From Verrucomicrobia bacterium GWC2_42_7 (GTDB lineage: Bacteria; Verrucomicrobiota; Verrucomicrobiia; Opitutales; GWC2-42-7-A): a stretch of DNA of 10,451 nt. The notes beneath the pieces were generated by a model that saw only the letters and a program-made list of their open reading frames with translations, was not told where the DNA came from and did not search any database. The stretch covers positions 1-10,451 of the forward strand of contig MIDO01000120.1 of the NCBI GenBank assembly GCA_001831055.1, read 5' to 3'. The translations under genes were made by a program, and so were the position numbers. This document shows, in pieces, positions 1 to 7,560 of this stretch (position 1 is the first letter of the stretch; every line of letters starts with the position of its first letter).

Positions 1-2648
1 AAGAAGTAAGAGAGTCTTTTTTGAATTTTTTTAGGGGGAAGGGGCACACGATTGTGCCGTCTGCGTCACTGTTACCGACATCGCCCAATTTGTTATTTAC
101 GAATTCGGGCATGAATCAGTTTGTTCCCTACTTTTTGGGAGATCGGCCTGCGCCTTATAAGCGGGTAGCGGATACACAGAAATCGATTCGGGCAGGAGGC
201 AAGCACAACGACCTTGAGGATGTGGGGTTTGATACCTATCACCACACCTTCTTTGAGATGTTGGGGAATTGGTCGTTTGGGGAATATTTTAAGCGCGAAG
301 CGATCGAATGGGCTTGGGAATTGATTACAAAGGTATGGAAATTCCCTAAAAATCGTTTATATGCGACGGTTTATAAGCCAAATGAAGGAGATCCTGCTAA
401 CTTTGACCAAGAAGCTTACGATATTTGGTCAGAAATCTTTAGGCAAGAGGGCATGGATCCGGCGATACATATTCGCTATGGAGGGAAGAAAGACAATTTT
501 TGGATGATGGGGGAGACAGGTCCCTGTGGTCCATGCAGTGAGTTGCACATGGATTTGACTCCGGAAGGGCGTTCCGAAGGTAAGCTTGTCAATGTGGATT
601 CTCCCTATTGTATAGAAATTTGGAATTTAGTTTTTATCCAATTTAATGCGGAAGAAAATGGTTCGTTTCTTCCGTTGAAGGCAAAGCATGTGGATACAGG
701 CATGGGATTTGAGCGTGTTTCTGGCATCATTGCTACTACCAAGAATTTTACGGATTTTTCCAACCCTCCCTCGAATTATAATAGCGATTTATTTGACGAT
801 GTTTTTAAAAAGATCACGGAGTTTTCGGGGATAAAGTACGGGGCGACGATGCCGAAAGATAGGAATTCGATGACTCAAGAAGAGCACCGAGATTGCACTT
901 TCCGTGTTATTGGAGACCATGTTCGGACATTGACCTTTGCCATAGCAGACGGGATTTTACCTGGGAATGAGGGACGTAACTACGTTTTGCGTAGGATATT
1001 AAGAAGAGCTGTTCTTTTTGGAAAGAAACTCCAATTACCTCATGGGTTTTTCGTAAAACTTGCGGATTGTGTCATTGATAAAATGGGTTCCTTTTTCCCT
1101 GAGCTCATCGAGCAAAGGAAGACAATTTGTAAGGTGTTAGCCATTGAGGAAGAATCATTTGAGCGAACATTGGATCGCGGTCTTCAGTTACTAGAAAGAA
1201 TTACGGCAGATAAAAAGGTCATTACGGGCGAAGAAGCTTTCACCTTATATGACACCTACGGTTTTCCAATAGATTTGACGCAAATTATTGCTAGAGAGCG
1301 ATCTCTTTCGATTGACTTGCATGGCTTTGAGCAAGAAATGGAAAAACAACGCGAGCGAGCACGTTCGGCACAGAAAAAGAGTGTTATTTCCATTGCAGAC
1401 GAAAACACTTCTGTTGAAAAAACGGTGTTTGTTGGGTACGATCAGAAAAATTTAGCAAATTACCCTGCCCGTTTGATGGGTACGCATGTAAATGGAGTAC
1501 AAAAGCTTTTGATTTTCGACAAAACTCCTTTTTATGCGGAAATGGGTGGCCAAGTAGGCGATTCGGGTAAAGTCGAAGTTAAAGGACAGTGCTTTGTCAT
1601 AAAAAATACCATAAAAGACGAAAAAGGGTGTTACTTACACGAAGTAGATGGAGATCTTGAACTAGAAATAGGCTCCCAGGTGTTACTATCTGTAGATGTT
1701 GAACGCAGACTAGCCATACAACGACACCATACAGCTACCCATATCCTTCACTGGGCCCTACGGAAAATTTTAGGAACCCACGTCCGCCAATCTGGATCCC
1801 TTGTAACGCCCGATACTTTGCGTTTTGACTTTTCCCATTTTGAAGGATTAACACCACAAATTCTTCGCGAGGTAGAAAAATTGAGCAATCGCTGCGTCTT
1901 GGAAAACATCAACTTGGTCAACAAGGAGGTCGCTTTTGAAGAAAAACCCGCAAACTGCATTGCCTTTTTTGAGGAAAAATACGGTGCAAAGGTCAGGATG
2001 GTCGATATTGGTGGTTTTTCCGTAGAACTCTGTGGCGGAACGCACGTAAAGGCTACAGGCGATATCGGTTTTATAAAAATTCGCAGCGAATCAGCCATTG
2101 CAGCGGGTGTACGAAGAATAGAAGCAGTTGCCGGCGAAAGCGCAATGGAACTCGCATTCCAAAGCATAGACCGAGTGAAACAGTTAGCCGACAAAATCGG
2201 TTGCAGGACAGAAGACCTTGAACAAAGGGTTGACCAATTACGTCAAAAGAACAGTGACCTCGAGAAACAACTACGTGGATTCGAACAAAAAAATGTTGCA
2301 GGCCAAATAGATGGATTGTTGACACATGCTGTTGAGTCCGATGGATTAAAATGGGTCGTTGGAGAGGTAAGTGTTCCAAATGCAGCCGACATGCGGGGCC
2401 TCTGTTCTCAGCTCATCGCTCGTATCCATAATGGCGTCGTCGTATTGGGGGCCGATATCGAAGGCAAGGCTGCCGTAGCTGCTCTGTGCTCCGATGAGGC
2501 CATCAAAAAAGGTCACAATGCCGGGCAACTGGTCAAAGAAATTACAGAAAAGCTCGGAGGTAAAGGCGGGGGTAAACCCGACTTCGCCATGGGCGGCGGT
2601 AAAGATATTTCTCAATTGCCAAGTGTTTTATCTAAGGTAGTAAGGTAG
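1..2648 (+). CDS. alaS: Alanyl-tRNA synthetase, 5' end cut off by the window
   Basis: Cytoplasmic enzyme that charges tRNA-Ala with alanine using ATP and hydrolyses Ser- or Gly-tRNA-Ala made in error. The reading frame is open to the left edge: nt 3-20 encode EVRESF directly before LNFFRGKGHTIVP, the normal family N-terminus. The TTG at 21 is therefore an internal leucine and the true start lies a few codons outside the window. Counting residues from nt 21: class II catalytic core at about 1-340, with motif 2 (TFFEMLGNWSFGEYF, about 76-90) and motif 3 (GNEGRNYVLRRILRR, about 315-330). The editing domain has H570-x3-H574 and C671-GGT-H675, the expected zinc ligands. A coiled-coil linker covers about 734-760. 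The C-Ala/DHHA1 domain ends in a glycine-rich GGKGGGKPDFAMGGG loop (about 846-860). Length matches the usual 875 or so residues and the 3' end is complete. No key residue is missing. Confidence 0.97.
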   Translation, partial: EVRESFLNFFRGKGHTIVPSASLLPTSPNLLFTNSGMNQFVPYFLGDRPAPYKRVADTQKSIRAGGKHNDLEDVGFDTYHHTFFEMLGNWSFGEYFKREAIEWAWELITKVWKFPKNRLYATVYKPNEGDPANFDQEAYDIWSEIFRQEGMDPAIHIRYGGKKDNFWMMGETGPCGPCSELHMDLTPEGRSEGKLVNVDSPYCIEIWNLVFIQFNAEENGSFLPLKAKHVDTGMGFERVSGIIATTKNFTDFSNPPSNYNSDLFDDVFKKITEFSGIKYGATMPKDRNSMTQEEHRDCTFRVIGDHVRTLTFAIADGILPGNEGRNYVLRRILRRAVLFGKKLQLPHGFFVKLADCVIDKMGSFFPELIEQRKTICKVLAIEEESFERTLDRGLQLLERITADKKVITGEEAFTLYDTYGFPIDLTQIIARERSLSIDLHGFEQEMEKQRERARSAQKKSVISIADENTSVEKTVFVGYDQKNLANYPARLMGTHVNGVQKLLIFDKTPFYAEMGGQVGDSGKVEVKGQCFVIKNTIKDEKGCYLHEVDGDLELEIGSQVLLSVDVERRLAIQRHHTATHILHWALRKILGTHVRQSGSLVTPDTLRFDFSHFEGLTPQILREVEKLSNRCVLENINLVNKEVAFEEKPANCIAFFEEKYGAKVRMVDIGGFSVELCGGTHVKATGDIGFIKIRSESAIAAGVRRIEAVAGESAMELAFQSIDRVKQLADKIGCRTEDLEQRVDQLRQKNSDLEKQLRGFEQKNVAGQIDGLLTHAVESDGLKWVVGEVSVPNAADMRGLCSQLIARIHNGVVVLGADIEGKAAVAALCSDEAIKKGHNAGQLVKEITEKLGGKGGGKPDFAMGGGKDISQLPSVLSKVVR

Positions 2649-2657
2649 TTAAAGGCT

Positions 2658-2726
2658 GGAGGAACTGCTTTTGGTCACCCAAAAGCGTTCCCCCAAGCCC
2701 CCTCCGAAAAGGAGATTGTTGCGCGG
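2658..2726 (+). repeat. Dispersed hairpin repeat, copy A (inverted relative to 10335-10405)
   Basis: Starts ten bases after the alaS stop. The core is a hairpin at 2661-2691: GGAAC, an unpaired T, then GCTTTTGG, loop TCAC, CCAAAAGC, GTTCC, giving 13 base pairs. A related sequence occurs in reverse orientation at 10335-10405, and the two align over about 70 bases with small gaps. Sitting right after alaS, it may end transcription, but it is followed by C-rich rather than T-rich sequence, so it is not a textbook Rho-independent terminator. No protein reading is convincing. Confidence 0.75.
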
Positions 2727-2758
2727 AATTAAAATCTACCGATTTTATTTACGCGCAA
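2719..2758. repeat. Long imperfect palindrome between alaS and the SemiSWEET gene
   Basis: Two 17-base arms (2719-2735 and 2742-2758) are reverse complements except at two positions, around a six-base loop CTACCG. The outer seven pairs, TTGCGCG with CGCGCAA, are perfect, as are the inner five, AAAAT with ATTTT. The structure lies in the gap and would form in RNA from either strand. It could be a terminator, an mRNA-stabilising stem or a repeat palindrome; the sequence alone does not decide. Confidence 0.6.
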
Positions 2759-2815
2759 GAGGTGAAATGTATCGGTATGGCAAATTTAATTTCTATTTCC
2801 CCCCCAAACATTTCA

Positions 2816-2820
2816 AAGGA
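2816..2820 (+). promoter_or_regulatory. Ribosome binding site of the SemiSWEET gene
   Basis: AAGGA nine bases before the ATG at 2830. It fixes that ATG as the start. The longer upstream reading from GTG or TTG near 2671 runs through the hairpin repeat and gives a basic, proline-rich, non-conserved peptide. Confidence 0.75.
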
Positions 2821-2829
2821 AACATAATC

Positions 2830-3093
2830 ATGACAAATGAATATCTGATACATATCATTGGGACACTGGGTAGCATCATTACTTCAGTGCAATTTATACC
2901 ACAAGTGTATAAAACCTATAAGAGCCGTTCGGCAAGGGACATCTCAGCTTTGTCGTTCGTTATGTGCCTAATGGGTTGCGCCTCATGGTTTTCTTACGGA
3001 TTACTCCTCCATTCTCCCCATCTTATCGTCACTAACATCTTCGTAGCAATGCTAGCAGGAATGTTATTGGCAGCAAAGTTCTTATTTAAATAA
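2830..3093 (+). CDS. SemiSWEET sugar transporter (PQ-loop/MtN3 family)
   Basis: An 87-residue inner-membrane protein, the typical SemiSWEET length. The family works as a homodimer in which each subunit supplies a three-helix bundle, and passes small sugars by facilitated diffusion. Three hydrophobic helices are visible at about 5-25, 38-60 and 63-86. Helix 1 carries the PQ motif (FIPQVYKTYKSRSARDIS, P24-Q25). W53 in helix 2 and N69 in helix 3 are spaced like the sugar-pocket Trp and Asn of characterised bacterial SemiSWEETs (family knowledge). The start at 2830 is set by AAGGA at 2816-2820; an upstream extension would cover the palindromes and is rejected. The gene is 181 bases from alaS, with two hairpins between, so it is probably transcribed separately. 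The actual sugar cannot be read from the sequence. Confidence 0.9.
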   Translation: MTNEYLIHIIGTLGSIITSVQFIPQVYKTYKSRSARDISALSFVMCLMGCASWFSYGLLLHSPHLIVTNIFVAMLAGMLLAAKFLFK

Positions 3094-3280
3094 AAACGTT
3101 ATTTCAAATTTGGAGTGTGTTGGACACCGGACTTGAGCATGACGTTCGGGCAGCATTAGTTATAGATTTTATGATAATAGGATCTCCATTATTTAATCTC
3201 TGTGACACCGGCAAAGCGAGTTTTGCCGCTTCAACTATGTAGTAATGAAATTTGCCAACGTCTCTGTACCCAAGGTAATA

Positions 3281-3446
3281 TAGTAGAACGCATTGAAAAG
3301 GAATACAGTATTTTGTTTTGGGGCACTTCCCATCCATCGCCCAACATACTCAAAAACTGAATAGATGCTGTCTGTCACGAAACCCTTCTTCTCCTCAGAA
3401 AGAAGGGTTCCCTCGTATCTATTCTCTATGCTATTAACTATATAAA
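3281..3446 (+). repeat. Direct repeat, copy 1 (partner 7558-7742)
   Basis: Two conserved blocks are shared with the copy at 7558-7742 in the same orientation. Block 1 (3281-3344) matches 7558-7622 at roughly seven of eight positions; it contains AACGCATTGAAA, TTTTGTTTTGGGG and CATCCATCGC. Block 2 (3381-3424) matches 7681-7724 with about five mismatches in 44; it contains CTTCTCCTCAGAAAGAAG. The spacer between blocks differs in length and sequence. The pair brackets the large exported-protein gene. In copy 2 the far end reads into a recombinase relic, so the repeat may be the 3' flank of a lost mobile element (inference). Confidence 0.8.
3381..3409. repeat. Perfect 10-bp hairpin inside direct repeat copy 1
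   Basis: AACCCTTCTT (3381-3390) pairs perfectly with AAGAAGGGTT (3400-3409) around the loop CTCCTCAGA. The loop is identical in the partner at 7681-7709, but there only five stem pairs survive, so copy 2 is the more decayed. No T-run follows on either strand. Confidence 0.6.
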
Positions 3447-3474
3447 AGATGCTGTTAGAAAGCATCCCAATCTC

Positions 3475-3507
3475 CAGGTTGAAAATAGGGGCATAAGATT
3501 CAACCTG
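3475..3507. repeat. Perfect 9-bp inverted repeat upstream of the large gene
   Basis: CAGGTTGAA (3475-3483) and TTCAACCTG (3499-3507) are exact reverse complements around a 15-base loop. On the plus strand it is followed by TTATTATAAAAT. It could be a weak terminator or an operator-like site. Smaller perfect hairpins flank it: GATGCT/AGCATC at 3448-3466 and GCTTTA/TAAAGC at 3582-3598. Confidence 0.5.
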
Positions 3508-3686
3508 TTATTATAAAATGGAGCGATGCAAAAAAATCCCTTCAAATTCGCGGTTGCTATAATAAAAAAAGGGGGTGATTAGCTTTATTGCATAAAGCCA
3601 CAAGAACTTTCCCTTGAATTTTTGCTTGAATTTGTCAATGGTCCATGCAAACGTCCTGAGGAGCATAACTCTTATATTTGCATAGA

Positions 3687-3715
3687 TTCTGCAGATATTT
3701 ACGTATTTTTATAAT
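3687..3715 (+). promoter_or_regulatory. Possible promoter of the large exported-protein gene
   Basis: TATAAT at 3710-3715 is a perfect -10 box, with only a weak -35 match (TTCTGC, 3687-3692) 17 bases upstream. It lies just 15 bases before the ATG at 3731, which would leave a very short leader; the in-frame ATG at 3743 would fit it better. A second TATAAT at 3558-3563 has no useful -35. In AT-rich DNA such matches arise by chance. Confidence 0.25.
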
Positions 3716-3730
3716 AAACAGAACATATTA

Positions 3731-6700
3731 ATGTTAAAAGTGATGAATAGAATGAGACCAATTTTGCTAACGATAATACTGGTGTTGTTAGAATCCAATC
3801 TTTACGGTACCTGTACCCGGCTTATTGATGATCTTAAACGCGTCCAAGAATCATATAAGATTACAAAAAATCTATCGAAAGAAAATACTCTAATTTTAAA
3901 GAAGACGTTTGACGAGTTAGAGGATGTCGTTCTGGAACAAGAAGAAAAGGATGATTTAAGTAAATTGGCTGACATTCTCTTAAGTCTATTGGAAGGATGT
4001 AAAGACAAAGACCTTTTCAATCCATATTCAAATCCAGATAGGGATCCAGATCTCCTTCGTCCTTTAATGAAAAAAGATGATAATTGGTTGCATGCAAAAA
4101 TCATTAATACGCTAACTAAATTTATTTCGCATGTTGATGGGTTATATCAAAAACTTTCCTCGTGCCTGCGGTTTTTTCTAAATAAATCTTACCATGAGAT
4201 TGGAGATAAGGAAACTTATATTAAAGCGATCATTTCTCTTTCTAAAAAAGGAACTAGTAATGATCAGCAAAAAGTATTTGAGTGGTTTTTAACCCAACTC
4301 GCTGAAGGCAAACAACAATGGGATGGGTTAATGGATTCCTTTTTGGAGGAGAACGATGCTAATTACCCTCAGATGTTTGAATTTTTAATCCGTATCTTAG
4401 ATCAACGAAGCCATGACAGGAAGTGGCAAAAAAACACTGTATATATGATGGTTAAGTTATTTGACCGGATCAGCGATCATGGAGAAGCGAAAGATAATTT
4501 AGCTCAAGGTATTTTCAATAAGTTAATCAAGCCATTAAAAGATCATAAGAATTTATATATTCGCGAAAGCTTGTCAGAGTTTTTAGAGCGGATAGAAGGA
4601 CTTAAAACAGATAGAATAGCCTTATTGCTAGAATTAAAAAAAGATAAAGAATCCGAAGTACAACGTTTTGCGAAAATAGCGTTATCAAAAATCAATAGGG
4701 AACAGGAGGGAGAACAGCCTAAAGAAGGGGAAAGCGAGAAGAACTTTGAAGGAAGTATAGTCAAAACAGGGAAAAAGAGCAAAAAAGATTCTATAGTACT
4801 TCCCTATCAAGAAGAATTTGCGTTTTTTAAAAGATTATTAACAGACCCAAGCAACAAAAAAAATAATAATTTGCTGATTAGGAACCTGAATAGTCACAAT
4901 CCTTTGATTTCTAGATATGCTTGGGATATTTTTTATAAAAGATATTATAAGCAGGGGTCATTTGAACAGAAAAAACATTGGATCTGCCTTTTAGGGAAGG
5001 CATTAAATGAGCCTTCTTTGAACTTAGTAAATTGTGTGAGTGATCATATTGAGGAGTTTGTAAAAGAGCCTGAATTTGTAGAAAAAGCTGCATCGGGGAT
5101 ATTATCTTCCTTAAGAAATGGAATCACCAGTAGAGAATTGATCAATCTATTTTATCATATTGTATCAAAAAAGGCTCCAAGTGAAATTATCGATAGTTTT
5201 CTCGTCATCTTTGAGGCATCAATCGCTCCAGAATCCAAATTAGATAAAGAACTAAAACAATATCTTTTGTCGACAGTTACTTTATTAAACCTTTCATCAA
5301 AGCAGCAAAACCGCTTAGTTTCTATACTCGTTCGTATATTTAACAATAAATTTGATGAGAGATGTCTATTTATTGCTGGAGAGCACCTATGTGAGATTAT
5401 TAGACATAAAAATAAGCTAAAAGATATTTCAAAAGAACTAATTATTGAGCTTGGTAAAATTGATATCAATTCAAAAAGACAAGATACTATCGCATATATA
5501 CTTCAGTTTATGTTATTCATAATTAGTCAGGATGGAGGAGGGTCTCTGGGCACTGAAGCTGCCACTTTCTTGTGCTCTGTGTTGGAAAGGTCTAAAGATT
5601 TTTCACATGCCATCTTAATAGATGAAGGCTTAACCTCTTACAACTTAAGTGAATTAGCTGTCATAGCTGAATTGAAGAAATGTGTTTGTTCTTATTTCCA
5701 TTCTCATCAGTACGGACCAGCATGGTCGGAGTATTTAGGGAAGAACTATGAGTCCTCTTTGTCTGCTATCGATAGTAGGCTAGAACAAGAGGAAAAAAAA
5801 GAAGAAGAAGGTCTAGGGCTTGGAGTTCTTTATTATATAAAAGCGTTAAATCAGCTAGCCCTCGGTAGCATTGACGAAGCCTGTTTATCATTAGCAGAAT
5901 GCGAAGAGATGTCGTATAATGAATCCTTCACTGATTTTCTTTCAGGGGAAATTAAATTTTATCAAAATAACTTCGGTGAAGCCGTAGACTTTTATAAAAA
6001 AGTTGCTACTGGCTATCCTTTTTACCTGAAAGGGCTTTTAAGACTAAATGAAACCTATTACAATCTAGGAGATTACTATGCTGAACAAGAATGTCTAAAG
6101 ACGATTCAACGATTAAACCCTCGTTACGATCCACCTCATCGATTGTCCCAGAAAATAGAAGAGAGTTTTTATCCTTTCAAAACCGAGATCAAGGATCTCG
6201 AGGAAAATCTCGAAGATTTTATAAAAGTGAGTCTGGAAAAATTATCAAAGATTGAACAAGGTCAGGATGAAGATCTAGTTAGAGGGAGCATAAAAACTGA
6301 TTTCCTTGAGCTAAAAAACGAAGTTGAAAAAGTTTTTGGAGAAAAAATCAATCAATCTATACTTATTAAAGAAATTTCTTGGGATGACCTTCTTAAATAT
6401 CCAAAAGAATTTGTTAAACATATGAGGAGCATCCTTGAGGAAATCATAACCCAAAAAATACCAAATGAATATCACGCTAATTATCAATGTATTAAAGATA
6501 GATTTTCTTATATGACGAATCTTGAATGTCAGGTTGTTGATGCGTTTAAAGATGCTTTCCCTGAAATTACATTACAATTTTTACAGTCGCATGCAGGTAG
6601 GGTTCTAACCGCCTATGAATTTGTAAATGAATTTGCATTGAAGAACACAGTTAGAGGAGGGTATGCCTTAGGATTGAGTAAAGATGCGTCCGAAGCTTAT

Positions 6701-7240
6701 AATACATTAATCAATTTATTGGGCTTAGAGCATTGGGACGTTTCCTATTACAAATTAAATGTAGAGCCAGATGGAAATTACACCGCGGTCTATTTGACAA
6801 AAATGATGGAGGAAAATAAACCAATTGTCTTTTTTGTTCCTATCTTAACTAAGGATGGTGGAGTTACAAAAAATGAAGTGCTGTTTTTTATTAACAAAAT
6901 GAAAGAACTTGGAAAAGTTGAAAACTTGATTTTAGTGTTTGGCGCATATGATATTTTCCCTTTATATATTTCAAAAAAAGAAGCAGGGAAAAAATGTTTA
7001 TCCAAGAATCCCTTTAAATTAAAGGCAAAATACTTGGCTGACATACTAAGAGATGAAAGCAGATGCTATGACCGCATGTTGAGCGATTTCTTTCAAAATA
7101 TATTAATAACGCGTATCAAGATTAACTTAATAGACAATGTCCCAGACAAGGAGGAGATCCCAAAAGATGACCACTACAATGAAAATAACGTTTATTTGAT
7201 CATTTTCTTTCTGGGGAAAAAACATTCCGCTTTGTTTTAG
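3731..7240 (+). CDS. Large exported helical-repeat protein, function unknown, probably 3'-frameshifted
   Basis: I do not recognise this 1169-residue protein. It begins with a Sec-type signal peptide: basic MLKVMNRMR, a hydrophobic stretch PILLTIILVLL, and likely cleavage near NLYG-T (residue 26). The C at 28 does not form a lipobox. The rest is almost all amphipathic helix. Residues about 60-320 look HEAT/ARM-like. A charged low-complexity linker covers about 324-357 (EGEQPKEGESEK). More helices run to 680, followed by a lysine/glutamate-rich patch. TPR-like helices lie at about 697-800 (FYQNNFGEAVDFYKKV, YYNLGDYYAEQECL). The C-terminal third (about 930-1160) shows alternating strand-like segments, PIVFFVPI (1031) and LILVFGAYDI (about 1070), with no catalytic motif I can name. 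No clear Shine-Dalgarno precedes 3731; ATGs at 3743 and 3752 also keep the signal peptide. The gene is visibly more AT-rich than alaS. The last residues differ from the neighbouring frame, which stays open to 7560. Confidence 0.75.
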   Translation: MLKVMNRMRPILLTIILVLLESNLYGTCTRLIDDLKRVQESYKITKNLSKENTLILKKTFDELEDVVLEQEEKDDLSKLADILLSLLEGCKDKDLFNPYSNPDRDPDLLRPLMKKDDNWLHAKIINTLTKFISHVDGLYQKLSSCLRFFLNKSYHEIGDKETYIKAIISLSKKGTSNDQQKVFEWFLTQLAEGKQQWDGLMDSFLEENDANYPQMFEFLIRILDQRSHDRKWQKNTVYMMVKLFDRISDHGEAKDNLAQGIFNKLIKPLKDHKNLYIRESLSEFLERIEGLKTDRIALLLELKKDKESEVQRFAKIALSKINREQEGEQPKEGESEKNFEGSIVKTGKKSKKDSIVLPYQEEFAFFKRLLTDPSNKKNNNLLIRNLNSHNPLISRYAWDIFYKRYYKQGSFEQKKHWICLLGKALNEPSLNLVNCVSDHIEEFVKEPEFVEKAASGILSSLRNGITSRELINLFYHIVSKKAPSEIIDSFLVIFEASIAPESKLDKELKQYLLSTVTLLNLSSKQQNRLVSILVRIFNNKFDERCLFIAGEHLCEIIRHKNKLKDISKELIIELGKIDINSKRQDTIAYILQFMLFIISQDGGGSLGTEAATFLCSVLERSKDFSHAILIDEGLTSYNLSELAVIAELKKCVCSYFHSHQYGPAWSEYLGKNYESSLSAIDSRLEQEEKKEEEGLGLGVLYYIKALNQLALGSIDEACLSLAECEEMSYNESFTDFLSGEIKFYQNNFGEAVDFYKKVATGYPFYLKGLLRLNETYYNLGDYYAEQECLKTIQRLNPRYDPPHRLSQKIEESFYPFKTEIKDLEENLEDFIKVSLEKLSKIEQGQDEDLVRGSIKTDFLELKNEVEKVFGEKINQSILIKEISWDDLLKYPKEFVKHMRSILEEIITQKIPNEYHANYQCIKDRFSYMTNLECQVVDAFKDAFPEITLQFLQSHAGRVLTAYEFVNEFALKNTVRGGYALGLSKDASEAYNTLINLLGLEHWDVSYYKLNVEPDGNYTAVYLTKMMEENKPIVFFVPILTKDGGVTKNEVLFFINKMKELGKVENLILVFGAYDIFPLYISKKEAGKKCLSKNPFKLKAKYLADILRDESRCYDRMLSDFFQNILITRIKINLIDNVPDKEEIPKDDHYNENNVYLIIFFLGKKHSALF

Positions 7241-7248
7241 AAAATATT

Positions 7249-7560
7249 ATGAAAACATTTTCTGAGGGAAGCAGCCTTTCTTTGTTTTTATTAGAGAATC
7301 TATTATTTACTGATTTCCCGTGGATCGGGTCTAGGTTTCAGCCCTCTAAAGATGACCTTCCCTGTCTAGAAAACTTGAAGGGCTTGATTGAGAATGCCAT
7401 AAAGAAACTGGAGTCTGATATTATGAAGGAGTCCCAGAAAGTCTTCTATCCACGTCTTCAGGATTTTTTAAAAAATTTAGAAAATTTAATCCAAGAAATT
7501 GATGAAAACATAAGGTGGGTTACTGAAACTGGAAGCCTATTTTTATCCTGTCCAGTGTAG
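7249..7560 (+). CDS. Probable frameshifted C-terminal part of the large exported protein
   Basis: The first ATG gives 103 residues, but this frame is already open from 7189. It reads RLFDHFLSGEKTFRFVLEN straight into MKTFSEGSSL, a protein-like sequence before the nominal start. The ATG at 7249 has no Shine-Dalgarno. The upstream gene ends at 7240 in the neighbouring frame with the less protein-like tail FFLGKKHSALF. Together this suggests one ancestral protein of about 1275 residues split by a one-base loss somewhere in 7187-7240, near the T-run or the GGGGAAAAAA run at 7213-7222. The fragment is helical (LENLKGLIENAIKKLES, FLKNLENLIQEIDENI) with no known domain. A separate small gene or programmed frameshifting cannot be excluded. 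The stop at 7558-7560 is the first codon of direct repeat copy 2. Confidence 0.55.
   Translation: MKTFSEGSSLSLFLLENLLFTDFPWIGSRFQPSKDDLPCLENLKGLIENAIKKLESDIMKESQKVFYPRLQDFLKNLENLIQEIDENIRWVTETGSLFLSCPV

Larger units (their letters stand above)
3094..3730. other. Gene-free gap with repeats, hairpins and a possible promoter
   Basis: No intact gene is supported in these 637 bases. Weak overlapping readings exist on both strands (for example minus 3104-3337 and 3235-3465), but none has a recognisable domain or a good ribosome binding site. The gap holds a short motif at 3110-3133 that recurs near 10201, a long direct repeat at 3281-3446 shared with 7558-7742, several perfect hairpins (3381-3409, 3448-3466, 3475-3507, 3582-3598), a 12-base-period duplication of CTTGAATTT (3613-3621 and 3625-3633) and a TATAAT just before the large gene. 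Confidence 0.7.

Noticed and set aside
1748..2615. Minus-strand reading frames inside alaS
   Set aside because: Shadows of a clearly conserved gene on the other strand, without domains.
2671..2829. N-terminal extension of the SemiSWEET gene starting near 2671
   Set aside because: It translates the hairpin repeat and palindrome into a basic peptide, whereas the ATG at 2830 has a good ribosome binding site and gives exactly the family length.
3104..3465. Two overlapping minus-strand reading frames in the gap after SemiSWEET
   Set aside because: No recognisable domain and no ribosome binding site. They overlap each other and lie across the direct repeat, whose second copy does not keep either frame open.
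3802..7044. Minus-strand reading frames of 60-104 codons inside the large gene
   Set aside because: Serine/phenylalanine-rich shadows of AT-rich coding sequence; no signals and no domains.
7217..7222. Programmed -1 ribosomal frameshift site at the six-A run
   Set aside because: The preceding base is G, so both tRNAs cannot re-pair well, and no strong downstream stem is evident. A plain indel is more likely, so it is kept only as an alternative.
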